Of a stretch of 64,000 nt of DNA, positions 8,015-17,112 are shown piece after piece (position 1 is the first letter of the stretch; each line of letters opens with the position of its first letter). Made by a program: the position numbers and the translations under genes. This stretch comes from CAZOEL01 sp964578835 (lineage in GTDB: Bacteria; Desulfobacterota; Syntrophobacteria; Syntrophobacterales; Syntrophobacteraceae): the NCBI GenBank assembly GCA_964578835.1, contig CAZOEL010000014.1:1-64000 (forward strand), given 5' to 3'. The notes below the pieces were generated by a model. That model saw only the letters and a list, made by a program, of their open reading frames with translations. It was not told where the DNA came from and ran no database searches.

Positions 8015-10600
8015 ATGTTAAGATTGCCTGGCTCAAGCATTCGCTCCCGATTACTGCTAATTGTCGTATTGACCGCTATCCCCTTGCTTGCGCTCATCCT
8101 TTATTCCTCCCACAAGGAGAGAGCAATCGAGCTCGATCTCCAATTGGCTTACGCTGCGCGACTGGCGCATTTGGTGTCAGTCGATCAGTCACAACTGTTT
8201 GAAGAAACGCGCAGGTTCTTTGTCACTCTGTCCAGAGCCCCTGAAATTAGAAATAAGCGAAAGGAAGAGCTATCGGTTTTTTTTACCAATCTAATCAATG
8301 AGTTTCCTATCTACCGCAATCTCATTTTGATTGACGTCAGCGGCATCCCCTTTAGCAGCGCTGTCGCCTTGGAAGAGAACGAGAACTATTCCACTCGCCC
8401 ATGGTTTCAGAGATCTCTCGAAGCCAAAGACCTTTTGGCCGGTGAGTATCGTCTGGGCTCCCATGGCCGGGAGAACGCAACGCTCCTCGCCTACCCTGTG
8501 CGTGATGAAGCAGGGCAGGCGCAGAGCGTTCTGTGCGCCTTTCTCAACATTGACAGGTGGGTGGATCAGATCATCCCGATGGCGCAACTCCCCGCTTATG
8601 CATCCCTGATGGTGCTCAGCCGGGAAAGCGTTCTTTTCGCGCATCGGCCAGACTCTCCGCAGCAGACCGATCAGTGCGTCCCGGATTCACCAACGATCAA
8701 CCGCATGCTCATGAAAAGAGAAGGCTTCGCGGACGGGCTGCTACTGGGCAATTCGCCCTGCCTTTACGGGTTTGCTCAATTGCATACTTTTCCGGAAGAA
8801 GTCTTCGTCGTGGTGGGGATACCCCGAGACGCCGCTCTCGAACGAGTGAACAAGGTTCTGACAAGGAATCTCATCCTCCTGGGCGCGGCTTCGGTCATCA
8901 GCATAATCATCGCATTGATAAGCGCAGAGATCCTCCTGCTCAGCAAATTTTTGCCTCTCACCAGCGTCGTCAGACGTCTGGCTCAAGGCGATTTCGGCGC
9001 CCGCACGGGTCGTCGTTACGGACGAAGTGAATTCAGCCGCCTGGCCCGCATGCTGGATGAAATGGCCGCCGGGATGGAAAAACGGCAAGTGGAGTCGGAA
9101 CAGATTGAGGAAGTGCTGAGGGAAACCGGCAGACGTTTCCGGGCGATTTTTAACAATGCGTTTCAATTTACGGCAATCCTTGAACCTGATGGCAGGATTC
9201 TCGAAGTCAACCAGACAGCGCTTGATTTCTTTGGAAAGAAAATGTCAGACGTCTTCGACCGTCCATTCTGGGAAACGCCTTGGTGGTCGTCATCTCCCCA
9301 GGTGCGGCAACGCCTGCAAGAAGATATAGCCAGGGCCGCAAAGGGGGTCATCATCAGGGGCGAAGCTGAAACTTTGGGCTCGGACGGGAAGATAGCCGCC
9401 CTTGATTTTTCCATTAAGCCTTTGAGGGACGAATCGGGACAGGTGACCATGCTGATTGCGGAGGCGCGGGATATTACCGAAAGAAAGCGCGCCGAAAAGG
9501 CGCTGATGGAGAGTGAAGCGCGCTACAGAGCCATAGTCGAGGATGCGACAGAGATTATAGTGCGCTTTTTACCCGACGGGAAGATCACGTTTGTCAACGA
9601 GGCCTACTGTCGCTTTCTCAATAAGAAAAAAGAAGAATTGCTCGGTCGGGTCTTCCGGCGCGAGATGAAGACCGACGACATAGAAAAGATGAATGAGCGC
9701 ATTCTCCCCCACAGTCCAGAGAACCCCGTAGCCGGCCTCGAGCAGCGGGTGGCGAACGGCGAAGGGGATTTGCGGTGGCTCCAATGGACAGCCAGGGAGA
9801 TTTACGATCGGAACGGAGAGATCATCGAGCATCAGGCGGTGGGACACGACATTACGGATCGAAAAAAGGCCGAGGAGTCGCTGCAGGAATCTCAAAAGAC
9901 GCTCCGGATGCTCTCTTCAAGGCTTCTCAAGGCCCAGGAAGATGAGCGGAAGCGAATAGCCCGCGAGCTCCACGACAGCATCGGACAGTCTCTGAGCGCC
10001 GTAAAATTCGCCGTAGAAAACGCCATAAACAAAGCGCCGAATCTTTCCCATCAGGAAGGAGGCTCCCTGGAATCCATTGTCCCCACAATCCAGCACGCCA
10101 TCGACGATGTGCGCAGAATCATGACCGATCTGAGACCTTCAATCCTGGACGACCTTGGCATCGAAGCCACCTTGAGATGGTTTTGTCGGGAGTATCAGAA
10201 TATTTACACCTCCATCCATATCGAAAAGGAAATCGATATAGAGGAACAAGAGATACCTTTGCCTTTGAAGACCGTACTTTTCAGAATTACCCAGGAAGCC
10301 TTGAACAACATAGCAAAGCATAGCAAAGCCTCTTTTGTGAGGCTTGTCCTGAAGAAGGAAAATGACCACATCGAGCTAGTCATTGAAGACGACGGCGAGG
10401 GCTTCGATCCGGAAAGCGCGTTCTATTGCGCCGAGACAAAAAGCGGGTTCGGACTTTCCAGCATGCGCGAGCGCGCGGAGCTCTCCGGAGGGTGCTGCAG
10501 AATTGAATCGATAAGAGGAGAAGGCACTACTATCAGAGCCGTCTGGCTATGCGACAGAAATTGCGAAGAAGAGGAATGCTCCGAGAACAGGCCCGGCTGA
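8015..10600 (+). CDS. Membrane sensor histidine kinase (dCache-HAMP-PAS-PAS-HisKA_3-HATPase)
   Basis: The 861-residue NarL/DegS-type sensor kinase has a first membrane segment at about residues 12-32 and a periplasmic sensor of about 250 residues with double-Cache features (RPWFQRSLEAKDLLAGEYRL, then a PVRDEAGQ segment). A second membrane segment follows at about 290-312 and a HAMP linker (LAQGDFGARTGRRYGRSEFS). Next are two PAS domains, each ending in a typical C-cap (ITERKRAEKAL; ITDRKKAEESL). The dimerisation/phosphoacceptor helix is ERKRIARELHDSIGQSLSAV with His653. The ATPase domain shows ITQEALNNIAKHSKA (N box), DDGEGFDP (G1) and SGFGLSSMRERAE (G2). No response regulator is adjacent, so its partner is elsewhere. 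Signal unknown; dCache domains usually bind small organic ligands. The ATG at 8015 has GGAG 9 nt upstream. Confidence 0.93.
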   Translation: MLRLPGSSIRSRLLLIVVLTAIPLLALILYSSHKERAIELDLQLAYAARLAHLVSVDQSQLFEETRRFFVTLSRAPEIRNKRKEELSVFFTNLINEFPIYRNLILIDVSGIPFSSAVALEENENYSTRPWFQRSLEAKDLLAGEYRLGSHGRENATLLAYPVRDEAGQAQSVLCAFLNIDRWVDQIIPMAQLPAYASLMVLSRESVLFAHRPDSPQQTDQCVPDSPTINRMLMKREGFADGLLLGNSPCLYGFAQLHTFPEEVFVVVGIPRDAALERVNKVLTRNLILLGAASVISIIIALISAEILLLSKFLPLTSVVRRLAQGDFGARTGRRYGRSEFSRLARMLDEMAAGMEKRQVESEQIEEVLRETGRRFRAIFNNAFQFTAILEPDGRILEVNQTALDFFGKKMSDVFDRPFWETPWWSSSPQVRQRLQEDIARAAKGVIIRGEAETLGSDGKIAALDFSIKPLRDESGQVTMLIAEARDITERKRAEKALMESEARYRAIVEDATEIIVRFLPDGKITFVNEAYCRFLNKKKEELLGRVFRREMKTDDIEKMNERILPHSPENPVAGLEQRVANGEGDLRWLQWTAREIYDRNGEIIEHQAVGHDITDRKKAEESLQESQKTLRMLSSRLLKAQEDERKRIARELHDSIGQSLSAVKFAVENAINKAPNLSHQEGGSLESIVPTIQHAIDDVRRIMTDLRPSILDDLGIEATLRWFCREYQNIYTSIHIEKEIDIEEQEIPLPLKTVLFRITQEALNNIAKHSKASFVRLVLKKENDHIELVIEDDGEGFDPESAFYCAETKSGFGLSSMRERAELSGGCCRIESIRGEGTTIRAVWLCDRNCEEEECSENRPG

Positions 10601-10616
10601 CCGATAGACCTCACCC

Positions 10617-10645
10617 TTGACAAACAGCCCCGCTGCAAATATTTA
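10617..10645 (+). promoter_or_regulatory. Predicted promoter of the tatT-dctPQM operon
   Basis: TTGACA, a 17-nt spacer, then TATTTA. It begins 16 nt after the kinase stop codon and about 92 nt before the first gene of the transporter operon. Confidence 0.5.
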
Positions 10646-10736
10646 CTTACATGAACTTTCGGATAAAAAAATTCATTCATAGCCACCTTTCCCGACTTTG
10701 GCGGCCATAACAAAAATCGAGGGGCAATCTCACGAG

Positions 10737-11693
10737 ATGAATATGTCTTTCTATCGGCTTTTTTCGGCTCGTCCTTGTTCATACAAAAGAGGGATCGATT
10801 CCACCCCCACTATTCACGCCATGCCTTCCATTTTTCTGGCGGTTTTTTTGTTCGTTCTGCCCGGATGCATGCCGACAAAGGCAACACGGGTCGCAGGCGC
10901 AGCTCTCACCATGCAGGACGTGGCGACGGCGGCCTCCAAGCAGTCGAACCTGCACGTTGTCCGCGAAGGGACTCCCGCATATCTTATGCTCGTGGACGCC
11001 CTCATAGAAGCTTACCCCGACAACAGAGATCTTCTTATCGCCGCCTGTCAGGCCTATAGCTCCTATGCGTCCATGCTTCCGGAAGATGAAGGGCGCGACA
11101 AGAGCGAAGCTCTTTACCGAAAAGCAAAGCTCTATGGATTCCGGACTCTCTCCAGGCATGGTGATTTCGCGCGGGCTGCAACCGGGGATCTCACGGAGTT
11201 CAAGGCTCTTCTTAGTCGGTTCAATAAAGAGGACGTTCCCGCGCTCTTTTGGACGGCCGGAGCTTGGGCGGGCTGGATAGGAAGCGACATGAACAATGTG
11301 GAGGCCATGGCCGACATCTCGGCGCTCGAGGCCGTATTGAAGAGACTTATCGAGCTCGATGAGTCGTTCCACTACGGTGGACCTCACGTGTACATGGCGG
11401 TCTACCTCGCAGTCAAGCCCGCCATGCTGGGCGGGAATTTGGAACAGGCGAGGCTGCATTTCGATCGGGCTTTTGCGCTTGGTGGCGATAAGCTGCTCAC
11501 GAACAGAGTGCTTTTCGCTCAGTACTATGCGCATGGGGTAAGAGACCGCGCGCTGTTCGAAGATAGCCTGCGGCAAGTGTTGAATGCAAAAATCGATGAA
11601 ATTCCGGAGTTGACCCTATCCAATGCGGCGGCGCAGGAAAAAGCCGGGCTGCTGTTGAATAAAGCGGAGGAATATTTTGAAGAATTGCCGTAG
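10737..11693 (+). CDS. tatT: TatT-type lipoprotein associated with a TRAP transporter
   Basis: The ~318-residue lipoprotein has a hydrophobic segment FLAVFLFVLPGC whose cysteine fits a lipobox. The rest is alpha-helical with TPR-like pairs (LVDALIEAYPDNRDLLIAACQAYSSYA; ALEAVLKRLIELDESFHYGG; ARLHFDRAFALGG). This matches the TatT family described from Treponema pallidum (Tp0956), whose trimer associates with the TRAP substrate-binding protein TatP. Position directly upstream of dctP, with its end overlapping the dctP start, supports this. The start is uncertain: 10737 has GAGGGG about 12 nt upstream but gives a long n-region before the hydrophobic core; 10821 gives a compact signal peptide but has no ribosome-binding site. 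The family call rests on fold-level resemblance and context. Confidence 0.75.
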   Translation: MNMSFYRLFSARPCSYKRGIDSTPTIHAMPSIFLAVFLFVLPGCMPTKATRVAGAALTMQDVATAASKQSNLHVVREGTPAYLMLVDALIEAYPDNRDLLIAACQAYSSYASMLPEDEGRDKSEALYRKAKLYGFRTLSRHGDFARAATGDLTEFKALLSRFNKEDVPALFWTAGAWAGWIGSDMNNVEAMADISALEAVLKRLIELDESFHYGGPHVYMAVYLAVKPAMLGGNLEQARLHFDRAFALGGDKLLTNRVLFAQYYAHGVRDRALFEDSLRQVLNAKIDEIPELTLSNAAAQEKAGLLLNKAEEYFEELP

Positions 11694-12759
11694 CCAAATA
11701 ATCCCGAAGAGCGTCTTTTCAATCTGCAAACATCTTCTCTCCATTCTTTGCGGCTCTATTTTTCTGTTAGTCTTGACCGTATCTCCATCGGCGGCGCAGA
11801 AGAGCGCCAAGCCCGAGCATGAGATCAAGCTTGCCACCCTCGCCCCCGAAAACAGCTCTCTTATGCAGATCTTCAACGAAATGAACGCCGAGATCCTCAA
11901 AGAGACGGACGGCAAAGTAGGCTTCAAAATGTACTCCGGCTTCGTTCTGGGAGACGAGGAAGACGTTTTGAGAAAACTGCGCATCGGGCTCGTGCACGGC
12001 GCGGCATTCACTAGCTCCGCCCTCACGGACATCTGTCCTGAAATGCGCGCGCTCATGATTCCTTTTCTTTTCCGAAGCGCCAAGGAAGTCGACTACGTCC
12101 TGGAGAAGCTCGACAGCAGCTTCAAACAGACCTTTTCCAAGAACGGCTACGAAGTCCTCGGATGGCCCGAGCTCGGCTTCATCTACTTCATGTCCACAAC
12201 CCCCATAGCCGGTCTGGAAGACCTCAAGGGAAAGCGCGTATGGGCCAAGTCCAACATGCCCATGGCTCAGGCGATTATCGACAGGGCGGACGTTTCGACG
12301 GTCGCCATCGCCGCCCCCGATGTGCTGATGGCGCTCCAGACGAATCTTCTGGATGTTGTCTACAACTCCCCCTACTACGCGGTGGTGACGCAGTGGTTCA
12401 CCCATATCAAGTTCATCACGGATCTCCCTCTGACCTATATCGGGGGGGCGCTTCTGATCGACAAGAAAGTCTTCGATAAAATCCCCGCGCCGCTCCAGGA
12501 GACGGTTAGAAAAGTCAGCGCAAAGCACCTGCGGAGGCTCAACGAAAAGACAAGAAAGGACAATGCGGACGCTTTTGAGCTCATCCTGAAGCGAGGCGTG
12601 AAGAAGGTCGCGCCAACCCCGGAACAGGCTGCGGGCTTCAGGCAAGTTGCCGACTCCGCCGTGAGCGCCCTCGGCCCCAAGTATCTTCCTCCGGAAACGA
12701 CGGCCAAAGTACGGGCCTGGCTTGATGAATACAGGATAAGCTCCGCAAGGCAGCCATGA
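11677..12759 (+). CDS. dctP: TRAP transporter substrate-binding protein, DctP/TatP family
   Basis: The 360-residue periplasmic receptor has an n-region and hydrophobic core (LLSILCGSIFLLVLTVSPSAAQ) and then the DctP fold: EHEIKLATLAPENSSLMQIFNEM, KVGFKMYSGFVLGDEEDVLRKL, LKGKRVWAKSNMPMAQ, TNLLDVVYNSPYYAV. It would deliver a ligand to the DctQ-DctM permease. Translation starts at TTG (11677) with GGAGG six nt upstream, overlapping the last 17 nt of tatT, which suggests translational coupling. In classical DctP proteins an arginine in the G-x-K-x-R strand clamps the substrate carboxylate; here that strand reads GKRVWA and a tryptophan appears to occupy the position. This is a by-eye alignment. 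It suggests, with TatT, a ligand other than a simple dicarboxylate. Confidence 0.88.
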   Translation: MKNCRSQIIPKSVFSICKHLLSILCGSIFLLVLTVSPSAAQKSAKPEHEIKLATLAPENSSLMQIFNEMNAEILKETDGKVGFKMYSGFVLGDEEDVLRKLRIGLVHGAAFTSSALTDICPEMRALMIPFLFRSAKEVDYVLEKLDSSFKQTFSKNGYEVLGWPELGFIYFMSTTPIAGLEDLKGKRVWAKSNMPMAQAIIDRADVSTVAIAAPDVLMALQTNLLDVVYNSPYYAVVTQWFTHIKFITDLPLTYIGGALLIDKKVFDKIPAPLQETVRKVSAKHLRRLNEKTRKDNADAFELILKRGVKKVAPTPEQAAGFRQVADSAVSALGPKYLPPETTAKVRAWLDEYRISSARQP

Positions 12760-13259
12760 ATTTTAGAGATCTCATCAATAAGGCAAGCCGCTTTTTTCGC
12801 TTTTTTGAGGAATGGCTGCTGATTGCCCTGGTTGTCTTCCTCACCGGCTTTGCCCTGCTGCAGGTCGTTTTGCGTAATTTCTTCTCTACCGGAATTACGT
12901 GGGGCGATACGCTTCTAAGACATATGACGCTCTGGATCGGCTTTCTCGGAGCATCTCGCGCCACGGCTGAAAACAAGCACATCCGCATCGAGCTCATCCC
13001 GATGGCGCTCTCCCAAAAAGGGACTGCCGTCTTGAGCGCGGTCCGGGGCTTCTTTCTTATTTTCATTTCTGCAGCGCTGCTTTACGCATCCCTCATATTT
13101 TTGCGCGACGAGCGCGCAGCCGGCAGCATCGCTTTCAACGGCATTCCCTACTGGCAGCTTGAAATCATCTTTCCCCTGACCTTTCTCGTGATGACTTTGA
13201 GGTTCGTACGGCTCTTCGCCCGCGATCTCAGAGAGCTTTATAAGAAGGAGGAGCGATGA
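12756..13259 (+). CDS. dctQ: TRAP transporter small permease subunit DctQ
   Basis: The 167-residue inner-membrane protein has four hydrophobic segments: WLLIALVVFLTGFALLQVVL, the stretch after GDTLLRHMTLWIGFLGA, VRGFFLIFISAALLYASLIF and WQLEIIFPLTFLVMTLRFV. The internal motif LRHMTLWIGFLGASRATAENKHIRIE is split by the second segment and is the family hallmark (tryptophan, then an A-x-x-x-x-K-H-I pattern). It overlaps dctP by four bases (ATGA) and dctM in the same way, so all are cotranslated. DctQ holds the receptor-permease complex together in the membrane. Confidence 0.9.
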   Translation: MNFRDLINKASRFFRFFEEWLLIALVVFLTGFALLQVVLRNFFSTGITWGDTLLRHMTLWIGFLGASRATAENKHIRIELIPMALSQKGTAVLSAVRGFFLIFISAALLYASLIFLRDERAAGSIAFNGIPYWQLEIIFPLTFLVMTLRFVRLFARDLRELYKKEER

Positions 13260-14521
13260 AGCTCCTTTTGATTTTGGCTCTGCTCTTTCTCACTTTTTCC
13301 GGAGCCCCTCTTTTCATCATCATCTCCGCAGCAGCCCTCATCTCTTTCTATTATCTGGGCATAGACCTTTCGCTTGTGATCATCGAAATGTATCGGCTGG
13401 CGTCCAACCCCATGCTGATCGCTTTGCTCTTTTTCGCTTTTACCGGATATATCCTGGCGGAAAGCGGGGCGAGCCGCCGTCTCGTAAGACTTTCGACAGC
13501 CGCGCTCGGACGCGCGCCGGGCGGCCTCGCCATCGTCTCGCTGCTCACCTGCGCCTTTTTCACCGCCTTTACCGGCGCCTCCGGAATAACCATCGTAGCG
13601 CTTGGCGGCCTGCTTCTCCCGGCGCTCACCTCCGATAGTTATCCGGAAAAGTTCTCCCTCGGATTGCTTTCGACCTGCGGGAGCCTCGGCCTGCTCTTTC
13701 CTCCAAGCCTTCCGCTCATCATCTACGGCATGGTCTCCGAGACAAACATCTCAGACCTTTTCCTGGCCGGAATACTTCCCGGCGCGCTCATGCTCCTCCT
13801 TCTCGCCGTCTATTGCATTTTCAAAGGCTTAAAATCCGGAGGCCAAAGCCGCCGCGAGACCTTCAGCCTTCAGGAATTACTGAGCGCGGTGCGGGAAGCC
13901 ATATGGGAACTGCTTCTTCCCGTTGTCATTCTCGGCGGGGTCTACAGCGGACTTCTGGTGGTGAGCGAAGCGGCTGCAATCACGACTCTATACGTATTGA
14001 TCGTCGAAGCGGTCGTCCACAGGGAAATAGGTCTGAAGAAAATGGGGCAGATCATTCAGAAGACAGCGGTAATGGTAGGCGCCATCATGGTGATCCTCGG
14101 AGCCTCCCTCGCCTTCAACAGTTTTCTCATCGACCAGCAGGCCCCGAACATAATTCTGGATTTCATGCGGGAACATGTCCAAAGCAAATACGGCTTCCTG
14201 ATTATATTGAACATTTTCCTGCTCGTAGTCGGCTGCCTTCTCGACATGTTCTCCGCTCTGGTAATCGTCGTGCCCCTCATCGTCCCCATTGCAGCCAGCT
14301 ACGACGTCAACCTGATTCATCTCGGCATCATATTTCTTACCAATCTTCAAATCGGCTATTCCACGCCGCCTATCGGAATGGACCTGTTCATAGCAAGCCT
14401 GAGATTCGAAAGACCGGTAATCCAGCTCTATTTCGCTTCGCTGCCTTTCCTGGGCATCCTGCTGATCACGCTGGCTATCATTACCTTTTTTCCGGCTTTG
14501 AGTCTGATGTTGGTAAATTGA
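13256..14521 (+). CDS. dctM: TRAP transporter large permease subunit DctM
   Basis: The 421-residue, very hydrophobic protein has about 12 membrane spans and forms the Na+- or H+-coupled channel of the TRAP system. Family features include FTGASGITIVALGGLLLPAL (first half), STCGSLGLLFPPSLPLIIYG, and the mirrored second-half stretch LLDMFSALVIVVPLIVPIA with NLQIGYSTPPIGMDLF. The last resembles the conserved N-x-x-x-G-x-x-T-P-P-x-G motif. The start overlaps the dctQ stop (ATGA) with GGAGG upstream. Length is typical. No metabolic gene for the imported substrate is adjacent. Confidence 0.92.
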   Translation: MKLLLILALLFLTFSGAPLFIIISAAALISFYYLGIDLSLVIIEMYRLASNPMLIALLFFAFTGYILAESGASRRLVRLSTAALGRAPGGLAIVSLLTCAFFTAFTGASGITIVALGGLLLPALTSDSYPEKFSLGLLSTCGSLGLLFPPSLPLIIYGMVSETNISDLFLAGILPGALMLLLLAVYCIFKGLKSGGQSRRETFSLQELLSAVREAIWELLLPVVILGGVYSGLLVVSEAAAITTLYVLIVEAVVHREIGLKKMGQIIQKTAVMVGAIMVILGASLAFNSFLIDQQAPNIILDFMREHVQSKYGFLIILNIFLLVVGCLLDMFSALVIVVPLIVPIAASYDVNLIHLGIIFLTNLQIGYSTPPIGMDLFIASLRFERPVIQLYFASLPFLGILLITLAIITFFPALSLMLVN

Positions 14522-14680
14522 GCGCAAAGCACTGCGAAGCAGGCAGCCGATTGTGAAAAAGTGATGGACTAAGGCCCCGTTTGGTGTATCTTCGTTTCCC
14601 TTTGCGGGTAGAGTTATAATGACTGTAAGCAAGCAAGATGGAAGACCGATTTTTCTTCCGGGTTCAAGCGCGAGGTAATC

Positions 14681-16960
14681 ATGAACGAACAGCACATTGC
14701 ATTCATAGCCGCCGAGCTCCAGGTATCGCGCGGTCAGGTCGAAGCGACGGCCCGCCTTCTGGAAGAGGGCGCAACTATTCCCTTCATAGCCCGGTATCGG
14801 AAAGAAGCAACCGGCTCCCTCGATGAGACCGTGATCACGACAATCCGGGACAGGCTCGGACAGCTCGATATTTTGGACAAGAGGCGAGAGACCATCTTAA
14901 AATCCCTTGAAGATCAGGGGAAGCTCACCGACGAGTTGAAAGCAAAAGTGCTCGAAGCGGAAACTCTGGCGGTGCTGGAGGATTTATACCTTCCTTACCG
15001 TCCCAAGCGCCGCACCCGGGCGACCATCGCCAAGGAAAAAGGGCTCGAACCCCTGGCGCAGCTTCTTTTCGATCAAAGTCCAAATTTCGATCCCATCTCG
15101 GAGGCAGCGGGATTCGTCGATGCGGAAAAGGGTGTAGCCTCGCCAGAGGACGCCCTGGCTGGGGCTCGCGACATCATCGCCGAATGGGTGAATGAGAACG
15201 CCGAAGCGCGCGCGAAGCTAAGAAAGCTCTTCATGGAAAGAGGCGTCATCCGCTCGAGGGTTTTGGCCGGCAAAGAAGAAGAAGGGGCTCAGTTCCGGGA
15301 CTACTTTCAATGGGAAGAGCCCGTCAAGGCGGCCCCCTCTCACCGGATACTCGCAACACGACGCGGCGAAAAGGAAGGCTTCCTCTCCGTTCACACAGCG
15401 CCGCCCGAAGAAGATGCATCCGCGATCCTCGAGACTCTTTTCCTCAAAGGGGATTCGGAATCTTCAAAGCAAGTGGCCGAAGCCCTTCACGACAGCTACA
15501 GAAGGCTCCTTGCGCCCTCTCTTGAAACCGAAACAAGGCAGATGGTCAAGGCCCGCGCCGATGAAGAAGCGATCCGCATCTTCGCCGACAATCTCAGGCA
15601 TCTTCTCATGGCTCCCCCTCTCGGCTCCAAGCGCATACTGGCCATCGACCCCGGCTTCCGCACAGGCTGTAAAACCGTCTGTCTCGACCCTCAGGGAAAG
15701 CTCCTCCATAACGAGACGATCTATCCCCATACCGGAGCGCAGGCTGCGGCCAAAGCCGGCGAGCGCGTTACTGCGCTCGTCGAGACTTTCTCCATAGAAG
15801 CCATAGCCATAGGAAACGGAACCGCCGGGCGCGAAACGGAAGCTTTCGTCCGAAGCTTAGGCTTTCCGCAAGCCGTTCAGGTCATCATGGTGGATGAAAG
15901 CGGAGCCTCCGTTTACTCGGCATCCGAAACAGCCCGGGAGGAATTCCCGGATCATGACGTCACGGTCCGAGGCTCGGTCTCCATTGGCAGGCGCCTCGTG
16001 GACCCTCTTGCGGAGCTCGTGAAGATCGACCCCAAATCGATCGGCGTCGGCCAATACCAGCATGACGTCGACCAGGGCGCGCTCAAGCAAGGTCTCGACG
16101 ATGTGGTGATGAGCTGCGTCAATGGAGTGGGAGTAGAAGTGAATACGGCTAGCTCCCAGCTTCTTTCTTATGTTTCCGGGCTCGGACCTCAGCTCGCAAG
16201 AAACATCGTAACCTACAGGAATGAAAACGGCCCGTTCCGATCCCGCGATGATCTCAGAAAGGTCCAGCGCCTTGGCCCCAAAGCCTATCAACAGGCGGCG
16301 GGCTTCCTGCGCATTCGAAACGGCGTCAATCCCCTCGACGCAAGCGCCGTCCACCCCGAGTCCTACCACATCGTGGAAGCCATGGCTCGGGACTTGAGCG
16401 GCACGGTAACCGACCTCCTGCGCGACGACTCCCTCCGGAAGAAGATCGATCTTCCCCGGTATGCAACGGATCAAGTGGGGCTTCCGACCTTAACCGACAT
16501 CCTCGAAGAGCTCGCCAAACCTGGACGCGATCCCAGAGAAAGCTTCGAACAGTTTTCCTTCGCGCAAGGCGTAGAGAGTGTGGACGATCTAGAGATCGGC
16601 ATGAAGCTTCCCGGAATAATCACCAATGTGACGGCTTTCGGAGCCTTCGTGGACATAGGAGTCCACAGGGACGGCCTCGTCCACCTGAGCGAGCTCTCGG
16701 ACCGTTTCGTAAAGGACCCGACCGAAGTGGTAAAAGTCCATCAGCACGTCATGGTGACGGTGCTCGAAGTCGACAAGCAGAGAAACCGGATATCTCTTTC
16801 CATGAAGACCTATCCCGGCGCGCCTGCGAAGAGCGCCGAACCGGCGGAGAGCGCACCTGCGAAGAAACCGAAGCGCGATGCGGCGCCCAAGCAAAAAGCC
16901 CCCAGCAAGAAAGCCGCCTTCAACAATCCCTTCGAAGCTCTTCTTAATAAGAAATTCTGA
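14681..16960 (+). CDS. tex: Tex-family RNA-binding transcription accessory protein
   Basis: The 759-residue protein matches Tex, a nucleic-acid-binding protein associated with RNA polymerase. The N-terminal helical region includes GATIPFIARYRKEATGSLDE, diagnostic of Tex. A YqgF/RNase-H-like domain starts near residue 322 (RILAIDPGFRTGCKTVCLD). Helix-hairpin-helix units follow (LSYVSGLGPQLARNIV; LRKVQRLGPKAYQQAAGFLRI, split by a loop). An S1 domain is near 640-715 (GMKLPGIITNVTAFGAFVDI; DGLVHLSELSDRFV). The lysine/alanine-rich tail probably adds RNA affinity. ATG 14681 has GAGG 7 nt upstream. A TATAAT at 14615-14620 is a good -10 hexamer, though without a clear -35. A hairpin follows the gene. 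Confidence 0.95.
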   Translation: MNEQHIAFIAAELQVSRGQVEATARLLEEGATIPFIARYRKEATGSLDETVITTIRDRLGQLDILDKRRETILKSLEDQGKLTDELKAKVLEAETLAVLEDLYLPYRPKRRTRATIAKEKGLEPLAQLLFDQSPNFDPISEAAGFVDAEKGVASPEDALAGARDIIAEWVNENAEARAKLRKLFMERGVIRSRVLAGKEEEGAQFRDYFQWEEPVKAAPSHRILATRRGEKEGFLSVHTAPPEEDASAILETLFLKGDSESSKQVAEALHDSYRRLLAPSLETETRQMVKARADEEAIRIFADNLRHLLMAPPLGSKRILAIDPGFRTGCKTVCLDPQGKLLHNETIYPHTGAQAAAKAGERVTALVETFSIEAIAIGNGTAGRETEAFVRSLGFPQAVQVIMVDESGASVYSASETAREEFPDHDVTVRGSVSIGRRLVDPLAELVKIDPKSIGVGQYQHDVDQGALKQGLDDVVMSCVNGVGVEVNTASSQLLSYVSGLGPQLARNIVTYRNENGPFRSRDDLRKVQRLGPKAYQQAAGFLRIRNGVNPLDASAVHPESYHIVEAMARDLSGTVTDLLRDDSLRKKIDLPRYATDQVGLPTLTDILEELAKPGRDPRESFEQFSFAQGVESVDDLEIGMKLPGIITNVTAFGAFVDIGVHRDGLVHLSELSDRFVKDPTEVVKVHQHVMVTVLEVDKQRNRISLSMKTYPGAPAKSAEPAESAPAKKPKRDAAPKQKAPSKKAAFNNPFEALLNKKF

Positions 16961-16969
16961 CCGTAGAGA

Positions 16970-16990
16970 CGCAGCGTGAAAAACGCTGCG
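16970..16990 (+). terminator. Hairpin just after tex
   Basis: Arms CGCAGCGT (16970-16977) and ACGCTGCG (16983-16990) around GAAAA, nine bases after the tex stop. The following sequence is only moderately T-rich, so termination efficiency is uncertain. A second palindrome, ACGAAGAA/TTCTTCGT at 17027-17034 and 17042-17049, lies just before the higBA -35 and could be a terminator arm or an operator. Confidence 0.4.
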
Positions 16991-17065
16991 CCTCTTACTC
17001 ATACTTCAGCTTGATTCGACAAAAAGACGAAGAATTTGTTTTTCTTCGTTATTCACCTTTTTGTG

Positions 17066-17094
17066 TTGACATTTTACCCACAGCAAATTAGCTC
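17066..17094 (+). promoter_or_regulatory. Predicted higBA promoter
   Basis: A perfect TTGACA is followed after 17 nt by TAGCTC, a poor -10. The predicted transcript would begin close to the higB ribosome-binding site, which favours the ATG at 17113 over the TTG at 17098 as start. Confidence 0.35.
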
Positions 17095-17112
17095 ATATTG
17101 GAAAGCTTTGGC

